NCBI RefSeq assembly: GCF_000828055.2
Contig: NZ_CP010523.2
Coordinates: 3,100,001 to 3,164,000, forward strand
Direction of reading: 5' to 3'
DNA: 64,000 nucleotides
DNA from: Klebsiella variicola
GTDB lineage: Bacteria; Pseudomonadota; Gammaproteobacteria; Enterobacterales; Enterobacteriaceae
Part shown: piece after piece, positions 47,385-54,705 of the stretch
How the letters are laid out: every line of letters begins with the position of its first letter
How positions within the stretch are numbered: the first letter of the stretch is position 1
Notes under the pieces: model-generated
Told to the model about the DNA's origin: nothing
What the model saw: the letters and a program-made list of their open reading frames with translations, nothing else
Databases searched by the model: none
Made by a program: the position numbers and the translations under genes

Positions 47385-47879
47385 ATGAGCAAAGAGAGCG
47401 GGTTGATGGAGGTTTTCATATCACGGCCTAATTGGCTACCTGAAGAATTAAAAGATGCTTTAGGAAAATTTGACGACACACTCCCAGATTTAATGATGTA
47501 CGGCAATACAATTGGGATTAGTCAACCATGCTTACAAACACCCTTTGATGATATTGTTGAGCTAATGACTCGATGTGAATGTGTAATTATATTCGCCTTA
47601 CCCCAGATATACATAACTGCTGGCTCCATTAAAGAAAATAAAGTTAATAACGTTGTTTTACCTACTGAATGGAATCAGATAGAGACAGCCATCGCTCTAT
47701 CATTAAAAAAGCCAACCCTTGTCTTACTCCACAAAGATGTACAAGCCAGAGGCTTATTAGAACGAGGGGCTGCCAATGTTTTTATTCACACTGTCGACAC
47801 ATCAAAAAACGACTGGATTGATAGTGTCAAACCTATACTGGAGCACTTAAAAGAGAAAGCTTATAGAGCAAAAAAATGA
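47385..47879 (+). CDS. Unrecognised opposite-strand cargo protein with Rossmann-like look
   Basis: A 164-residue protein with a good SD (AGGAG) before the ATG. It is AT-rich and faces against the late operon. Pieces such as MEVFISRPNWLPEELKDAL, RCECVIIFALPQIYI, TEWNQIETAIALSLKKPTLV and RGAANVFIHTVD suggest an alpha/beta fold of the TIR or nucleoside-deoxyribosyltransferase kind, with a conserved-looking Glu in QIETAIAL. I cannot assign a family. It sits where an older metallopeptidase gene has been cut off, so it was probably acquired. Confidence 0.55.
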   Translation: MSKESGLMEVFISRPNWLPEELKDALGKFDDTLPDLMMYGNTIGISQPCLQTPFDDIVELMTRCECVIIFALPQIYITAGSIKENKVNNVVLPTEWNQIETAIALSLKKPTLVLLHKDVQARGLLERGAANVFIHTVDTSKNDWIDSVKPILEHLKEKAYRAKK

Positions 47880-48014
47880 GCTACCGACACTTAATAGTAC
47901 AACAGGGAACTCGATTTGCTTGTCGAAGACACTGCGTGCGGATGCAGCTCTGCTAACAGGCAGGCATACTATCAATGAAATACTATTTTCCAGCTTAAAC
48001 TGTTCGAATGCTGC

Positions 48015-48164
48015 AGGGTTATGGATTCGGCCCTCTTCGGAGAGGATGTTCTGATTTACCCATTCGCCGATTTCGGTAGCAGGGATCAGCCGGGTATACG
48101 GCAGCCAGTTTTCGCTAGTGAAGTTGACGGGAGGGAATGGTCGGCGATCTTCAGTTTCTGCCAT
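48015..48164 (-). pseudogene. 5' fragment of a phage metallopeptidase-domain gene
   Basis: The 50-residue stretch MAETEDRRPFPPVNFTSENW through NILSEEGRIHNP resembles the N-terminus of the putative metallopeptidase protein encoded near terminase in many lambdoid phages. After RIHNP the sequence diverges, and the HExxH-bearing part is absent. The cargo gene at 47385 lies just beyond, suggesting replacement. Confidence 0.6.
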
Positions 48165-48339
48165 GCAGAACATTCCTCTGGAATGCTCGACGTTGTCCAA
48201 CACGTTAGACAGCCTGTCATAATTAGTGGCGAGGATAAGAGGGGAAAGAAGGCTGGTTCGGGCAAAGACTCATCGCGACAGGTATTAGTGGCGAGTATAG
48301 AAGAGGAATCGTCCTCTTCTCTTTCTCAAAGGAGGCTAC

Positions 48340-48456
48340 ATGCACAAACCACTCATCAAACTCTTTCTGATTAAACTATTGTTTTCTGAGTTTTTTCAGC
48401 GATTCACATTGAGCCTAGCTCACTATTATCTGACCGGCTATCCTCTATACTTCTAA
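48340..48456 (+). CDS. Possible 38-residue hydrophobic peptide
   Basis: ATG at 48340 is preceded by AAAGGAGG, a near-perfect SD at 6-bp spacing. The peptide MHKPLIKLFLIKLLFSEFFQ... ends YPLYF and is hydrophobic and basic, like small membrane toxins or phage leader peptides. It overlaps the 3' end of the opposite-strand 48404-48640. No homologue is recognised; evidence is the RBS and composition only. Confidence 0.35.
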   Translation: MHKPLIKLFLIKLLFSEFFQRFTLSLAHYYLTGYPLYF

Positions 48457-48640
48457 TCCCCGCCTTATCCAGATTGCACCGACCCAGCGCAGAGTAAAGC
48501 TTCGCGTTTAACTCCAGACTAGCCTGCCACGTGAACGGAACCTCCATTCCGGGGATCGGTGTGTCTTCTCTAAGGTCAGCCCTTATCGGGACAACAGCGA
48601 CTGCCTGATGCAGATAACCTGCTGAACACATACCAGACAA
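48404..48640 (-). CDS. Rz1/LysC-like lysis protein remnant
   Basis: A 78-residue frame with VVPIRADLREDTPIPGMEVP and LNAKLYSALGRCNLDKAGIR. This resembles the C-terminal part of LysC/Rz1-type outer-membrane spanins (P-rich segment, then L-x-AL-x-CN-DKAGI). No clear signal peptide or lipobox is present at the start. It lies 2 kb from the working lysis genes at 50582-51874, so it looks like a relic of another lysis cassette. Confidence 0.45.
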   Translation of the reverse strand: MSGMCSAGYLHQAVAVVPIRADLREDTPIPGMEVPFTWQASLELNAKLYSALGRCNLDKAGIRSIEDSRSDNSELGSM

Positions 48641-48767
48641 AGCTCGGTCTTTTCATTCTGGGTTAGTGAAGTTCTCAGGAGATTCTGGCCTTAACCGAAT
48701 ACTCATAAGTATATATCAATATAACTCTTTGAATTTAATTATATTTTAAAACAATTGATGATGGGTG

Positions 48768-49247
48768 TTATTTACACATGCCAAATAGTGGCTCGGTCTT
48801 AATTATTTGCATAATCTCTTCATGAGCTTCATGATTGCTAATCTCCGAATCCCTATATCTTTTATATATATCTGAAATATTGTTAAGGATTCGTGATGCA
48901 TGACCTCTAGTCCTTACATCATGCATCATAAGGGTAGAAACATATAGGTTTTGGTGCTCATCGAAAACATTCTTTGCCCTAGCCATATGAGAGTCGTTTT
49001 CCTTAACCTTCATATATTGTGGCGCGAAAATAAGTGAGTTGTGATACCTAAAAGCTGCAACCCTAAAGTTCTTTAACTCCTTCGCCTCTTCCTGCTTACG
49101 CCAGACATTGATAGCCAGAAAACCAACAATAGCAGCCGTTAAAGTAGCCATTGCTGACACCCAAGCTCCAATCATCGACCAAAAACCCCATTCAGCTGCA
49201 TCCCGTTCCGCTATCAATGATTCATATGAAATGTATTCTGCGTTCAT
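48768..49247 (-). CDS. Membrane-anchored hypothetical protein
   Basis: 159 residues from ATG 49247 (MNAEYISYESLIAERDAAEW), preceded by GGGGTGATC; the longer frame from 49331 is less likely. One strong membrane segment (GAWVSAMATLTAAIVGFLAINVW) at about residues 24-46 is followed by a helical, mostly charged cytoplasmic part. AT-rich. I do not recognise it; single-TM proteins of this size in prophages are often exclusion or lysogenic-conversion factors. Confidence 0.6.
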   Translation of the reverse strand: MNAEYISYESLIAERDAAEWGFWSMIGAWVSAMATLTAAIVGFLAINVWRKQEEAKELKNFRVAAFRYHNSLIFAPQYMKVKENDSHMARAKNVFDEHQNLYVSTLMMHDVRTRGHASRILNNISDIYKRYRDSEISNHEAHEEIMQIIKTEPLFGMCK

Positions 49248-49593
49248 GATCACCCCATGCAATTTAGGATGATTGTATCGAAAAACATTATCGAAGCCAC
49301 TCAATGAATGGATCCTGTAACGCTTTGCCACTATCCGAAGTGGCCACGCTCATGCCCTTGAGTTGCTGTCGCATCATCGCCGCTTATAACCGGTGCGCGT
49401 TTGGCGCTCGCGCCGCTTTACCGGAGCTTGTTTTGATATAAGAACCTTGACCCGTCACTACACAGGCTCGCTCTATGGCGACTCAGGCCAGCATCATGAC
49501 TGCTGCATTGCCTTTCGGCTACGGTTTATCCGCTTATTGCTTCATTGCTTTATCCTCGGATGGGGTTAGTTGGTGATTTATCCCTTAGTGGGA
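49248..49593. other. 346-bp region without a supported gene
   Basis: GC-rich in the middle, with short hairpins (CCACT...AGTGG near 49340 and GGCGC...GCGCC near 49403). No frame has an RBS and a credible protein. Possible promoter for the flanking minus-strand genes. Confidence 0.4.
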
Positions 49594-49887
49594 TTAACAG
49601 TCAGAATCTGTCCGGGCAACTGCGCGGCATGCCCACATACAGGCTTCCTGCATTTTGGTGCGGGCGATTGCCAGGCTACGCATAGCTTCATCAATCTCCC
49701 GAGCCTGCTCAGCGCTTAACATTGCTGGGCCATTACGGACAGCCAACAATTCACCTCGCTCGGTATCAAGCAAACTACAGAAGTGGCGGCTGACGCCTTT
49801 AAGGCGGTTCATTCGCTCAATGTCGCCAGCGGTTAATGTGCGGTAGCCCTTTACTGTGCTGCCGTCCTGCGGTTTTGCTTCACTCAT
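49594..49887 (-). CDS. Acb2/Tad1-like small helical phage protein (cyclic-nucleotide sponge candidate)
   Basis: A 97-residue protein. After a short tail comes KGYRTLTAGDIERMNRLKG, then two helices and the closing block MRSLAIARTKMQEACMWACRAVA. This order (GYR-x-L-T, E-x-x-x-x-N, then R-x-L-A-x-A-x-T-x-x-Q, ending R-A-V-A) matches my memory of the Acb2/Tad1 hairpin family, known to bind cyclic nucleotides and blunt CBASS and Thoeris. The usual C-terminal Pro-x-Phe is replaced by RTDSDC. Likely a counter-defence protein; not confirmed by search. Confidence 0.6.
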   Translation of the reverse strand: MSEAKPQDGSTVKGYRTLTAGDIERMNRLKGVSRHFCSLLDTERGELLAVRNGPAMLSAEQAREIDEAMRSLAIARTKMQEACMWACRAVARTDSDC

Positions 49888-49972
49888 TTCATACCCTTTT
49901 CGGTTGTACCTGGTTTGCTTTTACTAGCTCGTAGGTGGATATTGTTGGGAAGGAAAGCATGGAGATAACCAA

Positions 49973-50155
49973 ATGAAACAGATACTATTTACATGGTTTG
50001 CTTTTACAAATACCTATGCCTGCATTACCGCCAGCATTAATGTGAACAACTCGCTAATGCTTAATTCAGCTGTGCCGTGGATTGTTGGGGTTTCTCTTGG
50101 AGTAATCACCAATTACTTATTGGCTAAAACACTGAAGGAAAGCGGATTTCTGTAG
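49973..50155 (+). CDS. Small two-helix membrane protein
   Basis: 60 residues with GGAG 10 bp before the ATG. Two hydrophobic segments (ILFTWFAFTNTYACITASI and VPWIVGVSLGVITNYLLA) make it an inner-membrane hairpin. It is on the opposite strand to the lysis genes. No family recognised; it may be an accessory holin-like or exclusion peptide. Confidence 0.45.
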   Translation: MKQILFTWFAFTNTYACITASINVNNSLMLNSAVPWIVGVSLGVITNYLLAKTLKESGFL

Positions 50156-50192
50156 CCCTGCAGGTTGCTGGCCAGGTTACTTCTTAACGCTG

Positions 50193-50357
50193 TCAGGCAT
50201 GGCTAACCAGTTCAACCAAGTCTTTGAAGTCCTGGCACATATCCAGTCGATGACCATGATCGTCGACAAAGTTGTAGCTGTTGAATAGTTTTACGATCTC
50301 CTCGGGACTCTTCCCACTCAAAAGAGGAAACCGTTTTGAATCGTCAACCTGTTTCAT
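50193..50357 (-). CDS. Small hypothetical protein overlapping the KTSC gene
   Basis: 54 residues from the ATG at 50357 (MKQVDDSKRFPLLSGKSPEE), preceded by GGAG at 8 bp. It ends DLVELVSHA. The 5' ends of this gene and the plus-strand KTSC gene overlap by 22 bp, so only one is well transcribed at a time or both are regulated together. Function is unknown. Confidence 0.5.
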   Translation of the reverse strand: MKQVDDSKRFPLLSGKSPEEIVKLFNSYNFVDDHGHRLDMCQDFKDLVELVSHA

Positions 50358-50551
50358 CTTCAAATCTCCATTCAGTTGGTTACGACCACGCCACTTCAAC
50401 TCTGGAAATTGCATTCCATAGCGGTGGCATTTATCAATACGCAAGGGTTCCATCTACCGTATACACAGCACTAATGAATGCGTCGTCAAAAGGCCAGTAT
50501 TTTGATGCCCACATCAAAAAAGCTGGCTACCCTTACCGCAAAGTTGGGTGA
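50336..50551 (+). CDS. KTSC-domain protein
   Basis: A 71-residue protein that is almost entirely a KTSC domain: NLHSVGYDHATSTLEIAFHS, GGIYQYARVPSTVYTALMNA and SKGQYFDAHIKKAGYPYRKV. KTSC domains are also found joined to lysyl-tRNA synthetase-like proteins and alone in phages; their function is not established. It is followed by a terminator at 50559-50583. Confidence 0.8.
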   Translation: MNRQPVSSSNLHSVGYDHATSTLEIAFHSGGIYQYARVPSTVYTALMNASSKGQYFDAHIKKAGYPYRKVG

Positions 50552-50558
50552 GTAATCT

Positions 50559-50583
50559 AAGCGAGGCTTGGCCTCGCTTTTTT
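50559..50583. terminator. Terminator after KTSC gene
   Basis: AAGCGAGGC - TT - GGCCTCGCTT followed by a T6 run on the plus strand; the A-run on the other side lets it also limit the minus-strand lysis transcript. Confidence 0.88.
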
Positions 50584-51049
50584 ATCTGAGGCATTGCGTA
50601 TGAATATAGTCCTGCAGGGCTCTCAGGGCTGTTTGGTCGCTGATGATTCCGGACCGGATACCGAGAACGTTTCGTCCAGCAACTGCAGAGAGTTCGACGG
50701 TGGCATCATCGCCCATGCTGGCGGCGCCGGCGGTTTGGGTTGGGGCTGACACTGGACACTTGCCTTTGACGAGCACCCGACCACCATTATCAAGCTTACG
50801 CTGCAGAGCATCATTTTCAGCTTTTGCATCGGCTAATTCCTTCGTGTATTTGGCATCGAGCGCTGCAACATCGCGCTGCCGAGTTGTCATGTCGGTGATG
50901 GTCTCGTTCACAAGGTTTAGCGCTTTAACCTTCTCGTCACGCTGCCTTTTGAACTCGGTGGCGTTGTCGTGGTAGTGACTGGTCAGCCAGCCGAGGCTGA
51001 CTAACAGGCAGATCACAACAGCGCTGATAATGGCGGTTAATCGGCTCAT
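50582..51049 (-). CDS. Rz: Rz-like i-spanin
   Basis: A 155-residue inner-membrane spanin. An N-terminal anchor (IISAVVICLLVSLGWLTS) leads to a periplasmic coiled coil (DAKYTKELADAKAENDALQRK) and a C-terminus with AVAGRNVLGIRSGIISDQTA and TQC that closely follows lambda Rz. It fuses the membranes in the last step of lysis with Rz1, which is nested in another frame at 50623-50829. It overlaps the endolysin stop by 4 bp. Confidence 0.9.
   Translation of the reverse strand: MSRLTAIISAVVICLLVSLGWLTSHYHDNATEFKRQRDEKVKALNLVNETITDMTTRQRDVAALDAKYTKELADAKAENDALQRKLDNGGRVLVKGKCPVSAPTQTAGAASMGDDATVELSAVAGRNVLGIRSGIISDQTALRALQDYIHTQCLR
50623..50829 (-). CDS. Rz1: Rz1-like o-spanin lipoprotein nested in Rz
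   Basis: 68 residues in the +1 frame within Rz. The signal peptide MQKLKMMLCSVSLIMVV is followed by the lipobox GCSSK, closely matching lambda Rz1. A proline-rich stretch QPQPKPPAPPAWAMMPP follows. It is a lipid-anchored outer-membrane partner of Rz. The C-terminal tail is longer than in lambda. Confidence 0.88.
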   Translation of the reverse strand: MQKLKMMLCSVSLIMVVGCSSKASVQCQPQPKPPAPPAWAMMPPSNSLQLLDETFSVSGPESSATKQP

Positions 51050-51570
51050 TTCACACCTTCCAGACAGAGCTGTTTCTCTGCTGCGCGACGAGTCACAAGG
51101 CCGGGAATAACTTTCCCACCACCGTACGCCCAGCGAGGGAACTGGTTACATGCCTGCGTAACATGACCTTTCACGAGTAGCGCAAACAATGTCGATTTCT
51201 GCATATTGGCGCAGCCTGCGTTAAAGGTGATCGACGTTACCGCTGAAAATGTGTTGTCGCTCAGCCGTCGGCCATTGCCATAGGTATTTACGCAACGCTC
51301 GGCCTCAAGGATGTTTCTTTCCCAGTCAGCGGCGATCTGCTTGTCAGTTTTGCGCACACCGGGTTTAACTCCGTGTGTGTTTCCGATGCCATCGGTTAGC
51401 ACAGCTGCCGGGCAGACATAGGGATCACGCCGACAACCTTCAGCGTTGCCAATCAGATCGAGCCCACGCTCGTTGGTACGCACGTGACCAGCATTAAGCA
51501 CTATTGCGATAATCGCTGCCACAGAACAAACCGCGCCGGTGGTACCGGCTCTTTTAGTCAACTGCGCCAT
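51046..51570 (-). CDS. SAR endolysin, P21/P1-type lysozyme (GH24)
   Basis: A 174-residue muralytic enzyme. A weakly hydrophobic signal-arrest-release segment lies at about residues 10-28 (TTGAVCSVAAIIAIVLNAG). The catalytic triad E44-x8-C53-x5-T59 in NAEGCRRDPYVCPAAVLTDG fits the E-x8-C/D-x5-T rule of R21-type lysozymes. It degrades peptidoglycan once released from the membrane by the pinholin or membrane collapse. It overlaps the holin gene by 17 bp. Confidence 0.92.
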   Translation of the reverse strand: MAQLTKRAGTTGAVCSVAAIIAIVLNAGHVRTNERGLDLIGNAEGCRRDPYVCPAAVLTDGIGNTHGVKPGVRKTDKQIAADWERNILEAERCVNTYGNGRRLSDNTFSAVTSITFNAGCANMQKSTLFALLVKGHVTQACNQFPRWAYGGGKVIPGLVTRRAAEKQLCLEGVK

Positions 51571-51874
51571 CGTTGTTTATCCTGTTCATTGATTCTGTGA
51601 TCACTTCAGCAGACGATGGGCGCTCACGAACTGGTTTCTGCTGCACGCCATGGAGATAATCAGCCAGCAACTGCGTTCGCTTACTGTCTTCGTTTCGCTC
51701 TTTCCGCGCATCCATTCTCCCCAACACAAACGACGCGAGAGAAATCACCACGCCGATGAAACCAAAGAGGATATAAACCATGTCCTGAGTAGTGATCCCC
51801 AGCATTGAGGCAACAGCAGCCAACCACGCAAAGAAATGGGTAACGATATTCTCGTTCTGATTGTTCATTTTCAT
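51554..51874 (-). CDS. Phage holin
   Basis: About 106 residues from the ATG at 51874 (MKMNNQNENIVTHFFAWLAA), preceded by GGAGGTGGAG. Two hydrophobic stretches, FFAWLAAVASMLG and VYILFGFIGVVISLASFVLG, are followed by a charged C-terminus (GRMDARKERNEDSKRTQ). It controls lysis timing for the downstream SAR endolysin. The start may be 51868 instead. Confidence 0.82.
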   Translation of the reverse strand: MKMNNQNENIVTHFFAWLAAVASMLGITTQDMVYILFGFIGVVISLASFVLGRMDARKERNEDSKRTQLLADYLHGVQQKPVRERPSSAEVITESMNRINNDGAVD

Positions 51875-52054
51875 AGTCTCCACCTCCGGGCTAACGGGGT
51901 GCTGTTTGAATTAGGGGGGCAGGCCCATCGGGCTAATTGAACAACGAGACTTATCGATAATGATTCCCGTGGGCCTGAAAAAAGTAAGGCTACGCAAAGC
52001 GCAGCCTTCAAACGATGTTTTCCTTTGCTTACTTAAACGCCTTATTCATGGCGT

Positions 52055-52078
52055 AAAAAAGCCCGCCTGAAGGCGGGC
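52055..52078 (-). terminator. Terminator upstream of the lysis genes
   Basis: Minus strand GCCCGCCT - TC - AGGCGGGC followed by T6. Because it lies in front of the late genes it may be one of the sites that Q antitermination overcomes. Confidence 0.85.
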
Positions 52079-52465
52079 AGAAAGTAGGCATTCTAGGTAG
52101 TAACGAATCGAAGGCACTCCTAATAGTCCGAGCTACCGATTTACCAGGAAGCATTCACTTTTGCCGTTACGTTCTATAAACATAGAAGGGCAACCGCAAA
52201 AGTAAACCTGCCATAAATCTTAAATATGTTTAGTGGCAATGTGGTGCCGGGTGCCTCCCGATGAGCATGCCCCAGTCGGCATGGCCCGCGCTGCATTTAC
52301 AGGTTTCTGTAACTGACTGGTCGCCCCTCCGCATAGGGGGATTCACCACATCAATACGTTATGCTGCAAACATAGCCAGCGTCAATACAACGACTGTGAA
52401 AGACGCCGATATTACGGCTGCCATCACAGCGAACAGCACTGTCGAACAGCTACCAATCGCAGGCA

Positions 52466-52490
52466 TAAAAAACCCGCATTTTATGCGGGT
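52466..52490 (-). terminator. Terminator behind yagU
   Basis: Minus strand ACCCGCAT - AAA - ATGCGGGT followed by T6, 20 bp after the yagU stop. Confidence 0.85.
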
Positions 52491-52509
52491 CTGGCTTTTA
52501 CAGCCTGGA

Positions 52510-53136
52510 TTATCTGAATGCTGAATTCAGAGAAACCTCAGCATCAGGTTCGTGCGTAATTCTGTTTCTGAGATCCCGGCGAATTATCTCAATTGACCAG
52601 AACCACACCAGATGTCCAAATATTTCAGAAACGTTTTCATACCATGGTAGTTCGAACAACGGTGGGGTTAGGCCCATAAGCGGGAACGAAATCATATGGA
52701 CAAACAGTTGTGCGAGTGCACCTGCAAGCAAACCCTGCCACAGCTTGATTTTTGGAAACACCTCAGCAACTACACAATACCCAACCGCAAACACGATGGA
52801 GAATATGATATGCGTTACACCCACCCAGTTAAACACATGTCCGGCGAAGGTATAGACAGCCGCATTTGGATCGGCTAACCCTAACCAGTCACGCAGAAAA
52901 ATATAAGGAGGGTTAAGGAAGTTTCTGGAACAATCAATTTGCCCGGCAGTTCGAATTAATGACTCTGGTCCACAGGCACTGGTAAACATGTCGACAGGGC
53001 TACGAGGTGGTAATGGTACTTCAGCACCCCATTTAACAAATGCAGAAACCACCCCAGAAATAAGCCCGATAAACAATGCAACGCCATAATGCCGTCTGCG
53101 AGGTTCGGTTCGCACAAAAATATCTTTTAACGCCAT
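52510..53136 (-). CDS. yagU: YagU-family inner-membrane protein carried by the prophage
   Basis: A 208-residue DUF1440 protein very like E. coli Yag[40 protein letters not shown] and [19 protein letters not shown], with four or so membrane segments and the family C-terminus [11 protein letters not shown]. YagU is linked to acid resistance in E. coli. It sits between Q and the lysis genes with its own terminators on both sides, which marks it as a moron expressed independently. It is intact. Confidence 0.88.
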   Translation of the reverse strand: MALKDIFVRTEPRRRHYGVALFIGLISGVVSAFVKWGAEVPLPPRSPVDMFTSACGPESLIRTAGQIDCSRNFLNPPYIFLRDWLGLADPNAAVYTFAGHVFNWVGVTHIIFSIVFAVGYCVVAEVFPKIKLWQGLLAGALAQLFVHMISFPLMGLTPPLFELPWYENVSEIFGHLVWFWSIEIIRRDLRNRITHEPDAEVSLNSAFR

Positions 53137-53241
53137 AAGACCATCACCTATAAAGAATATTTACAGTTTCTTAATATTCCTTAAGATTGGCGCATGGCAT
53201 TTTGATTCAGATCACACTTTATAGCCGATTTCAGGCATTTG

Positions 53242-53277
53242 TTTTCAAAAACACAAAACCCTGCAGTAGCAGGGTTT
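53242..53277 (-). terminator. Terminator downstream of Q
   Basis: Minus strand AAACCCTGC - TACT - GCAGGGTTT followed by a T-rich run. Located between Q and yagU, it is in the position of tR', where early-terminated late transcripts stop until Q acts; pR' should be at 53280-53380. Confidence 0.75.
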
Positions 53278-53387
53278 ATATGAATGATTCGTTCAGGCGT
53301 TTTATTCCACGATTCAAAATATACACGACAACTTCGGACAAAATCAAGTATCGTGCGCTTAAAATGCAAAATAATGGGACCATTTAC

Positions 53388-54203
53388 TCAATCAGCTGTT
53401 GCTCGTTGAAATTCTTTATCTGCCTTCTCCTCTTCCTTCCAGCATTGGTCCACCAGCGCATCGCAGAAAGGTTTCCAGTTGCGTGTCCATGTTCTGATGT
53501 GCAGGTCTGGGATAAGCGTCAGAATCGCTTTATAAGCAGCAGTAGACGGCATCGTTGAAAAACCATTCCCCGAACAGCGCTCACAGATTTTATATACCGG
53601 AGCTCCCTGCTCTTTTGTCGCTTTGCGGTCGAGAACCTGGCCTGTACCACCGCAGCGGCAGCGTGCGTTTATCTTTCCCTTACCGTCACAAGCTTCACAT
53701 TGAGCGCTTATGCTGGCTGTTACTTCAGTCCACTTATCCCAGTCGGAAGGACGGACAGCACGGGATTTTTTCGCCCAATATGGAGCTTTGCCCCACGGGT
53801 TAGAGACTTTGCGTTCCGTAGTGGTTGTTTCAATTTTCCCGGTGCCATTGCATACCCTGCAGGCTCCCGTTGTTTCCGCGGACCGGGAATACTCCGCAAA
53901 AGCAAACTTCGCCAAAATCAGGCAGCAGTGCCCCAGCTCTTTACCCGCGGTTTTGCGTACGTTCTTCGGTGCGGTTTCAATCGCATACCGCGCTAGCGCC
54001 TGGACGGCCAACTGCTCATCCGCCTTGCTGATGCCAGCCTTTCCGAAGAAAGCGGCCAGGCCGAAGCGCGCACGACTGCTGGTGGTACCGATAGCCGCCA
54101 TAACATCTGTTCCGGTCAGGCGATTTGGTGTTGTGCTTTTCACGTCGTCGCTGATGTGCATACCCTGAGGGCTGAAATGTTTTAAGGATGCTTCGAGTTT
54201 CAT
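53388..54203 (-). CDS. Q: Q-like late antitermination protein with zinc-finger repeats
   Basis: 271 residues from the ATG at 54203 (MKLEASLKHFSPQGMHISDD). It belongs to the larger lambdoid antiterminator family that carries DnaJ-like zinc repeats: CRVCNGTG, CEACDGKG, CRCGGTG and CERCSGNG. It modifies RNA polymerase at pR' so that the late genes to the left are read. It overlaps the YbcO-like gene by 4 bp. Confidence 0.88.
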   Translation of the reverse strand: MKLEASLKHFSPQGMHISDDVKSTTPNRLTGTDVMAAIGTTSSRARFGLAAFFGKAGISKADEQLAVQALARYAIETAPKNVRKTAGKELGHCCLILAKFAFAEYSRSAETTGACRVCNGTGKIETTTTERKVSNPWGKAPYWAKKSRAVRPSDWDKWTEVTASISAQCEACDGKGKINARCRCGGTGQVLDRKATKEQGAPVYKICERCSGNGFSTMPSTAAYKAILTLIPDLHIRTWTRNWKPFCDALVDQCWKEEEKADKEFQRATAD

Positions 54204-54496
54204 GCTTTCAGTAACCCCTCTTGTTTCCATATAGCCAAAGTTCTGAGCACGCCTTCTGCATGCATCAGGCGCAGTTCGTCGCGGGTGTAATCGGTGGTTC
54301 TCTTTCTGCCATCAATGAGATCGTGGCAAGCACTGCAGGCAATTGCCCCTTGGGTATCGTCCGGCTTGCATCCAGTTCCGCAGGTTCCCGCCAGACGGTA
54401 ATGCGCCAGTACGCTGGTTTCCGGATTGCCATTACAGTGCCCGGGAATACGTACTGTGCATTCGCGGCCTCGGGCCGCTTTACGTAGGTTCGCCAT
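54200..54496 (-). CDS. YbcO-like HNH-type nuclease (DUF1364)
   Basis: 98 residues from the ATG at 54496 (MANLRKAARGRECTVRIPGH), which matches DLP12 YbcO; the longer frame is rejected. CNGNPETSVLAHYRLAG and IACSACHDLIDGR contain the Cys and His metal ligands of this structure-specific nuclease family. Found in nin-type regions of lambdoid phages, probably aiding recombination or DNA processing. Confidence 0.85.
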   Translation of the reverse strand: MANLRKAARGRECTVRIPGHCNGNPETSVLAHYRLAGTCGTGCKPDDTQGAIACSACHDLIDGRKRTTDYTRDELRLMHAEGVLRTLAIWKQEGLLKA

Positions 54497-54498
54497 AC

Positions 54499-54705
54499 TC
54501 ACCCCCACATCCTGTTGCGCCAGCGAGAGTCTGGCCGCGGCGGTTTTTTGTCCTCCACCAGCTGCGCGCTGACGGTCCATGTCATAAAGTCAGGGTTTAA
54601 GCTTCGTTCGACCTTTACGCCCCGCTGACGATATCTCGCTACCAATTCTTCGGCCTGCTGCGTTGTGCATTCGAGATGGTGAAACCATGAGTATTTCATC
54701 GGCAT
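54499..54705 (-). CDS. Small nin-region protein
   Basis: 68 residues starting MPMKYSWFHHLECTTQQAEE, its ATG overlapping the TGA of the DUF1367 gene. The segment RGVKVERSLNPDFMTWTVSAQL is typical of a small conserved lambdoid protein of unknown function found next to DUF1367. Overlap on both sides supports it as real. Confidence 0.65.
   Translation of the reverse strand: MPMKYSWFHHLECTTQQAEELVARYRQRGVKVERSLNPDFMTWTVSAQLVEDKKPPRPDSRWRNRMWG

Larger units (their letters stand above)
51875..52509. other. 635-bp non-coding control region between yagU and the lysis genes
   Basis: Two minus-strand terminator-like hairpins are present (52055-52078 and 52466-52490). An 87-codon plus-strand frame at 52261-52524 runs through the second hairpin and has no good RBS, so I do not call it a gene. 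The region probably carries the leader of the late transcript. Confidence 0.5.

Noticed and set aside
52100..52165. tRNA-like stretch on the minus strand (TAGCTCGG and TTCGATTC elements)
   Set aside because: The acceptor and T-arm stems do not pair, so it is at best a decayed tRNA; no gene is called.
52261..52524. 87-codon plus-strand frame
   Set aside because: Runs through a strong minus-strand terminator, has no convincing RBS and no recognisable protein character.
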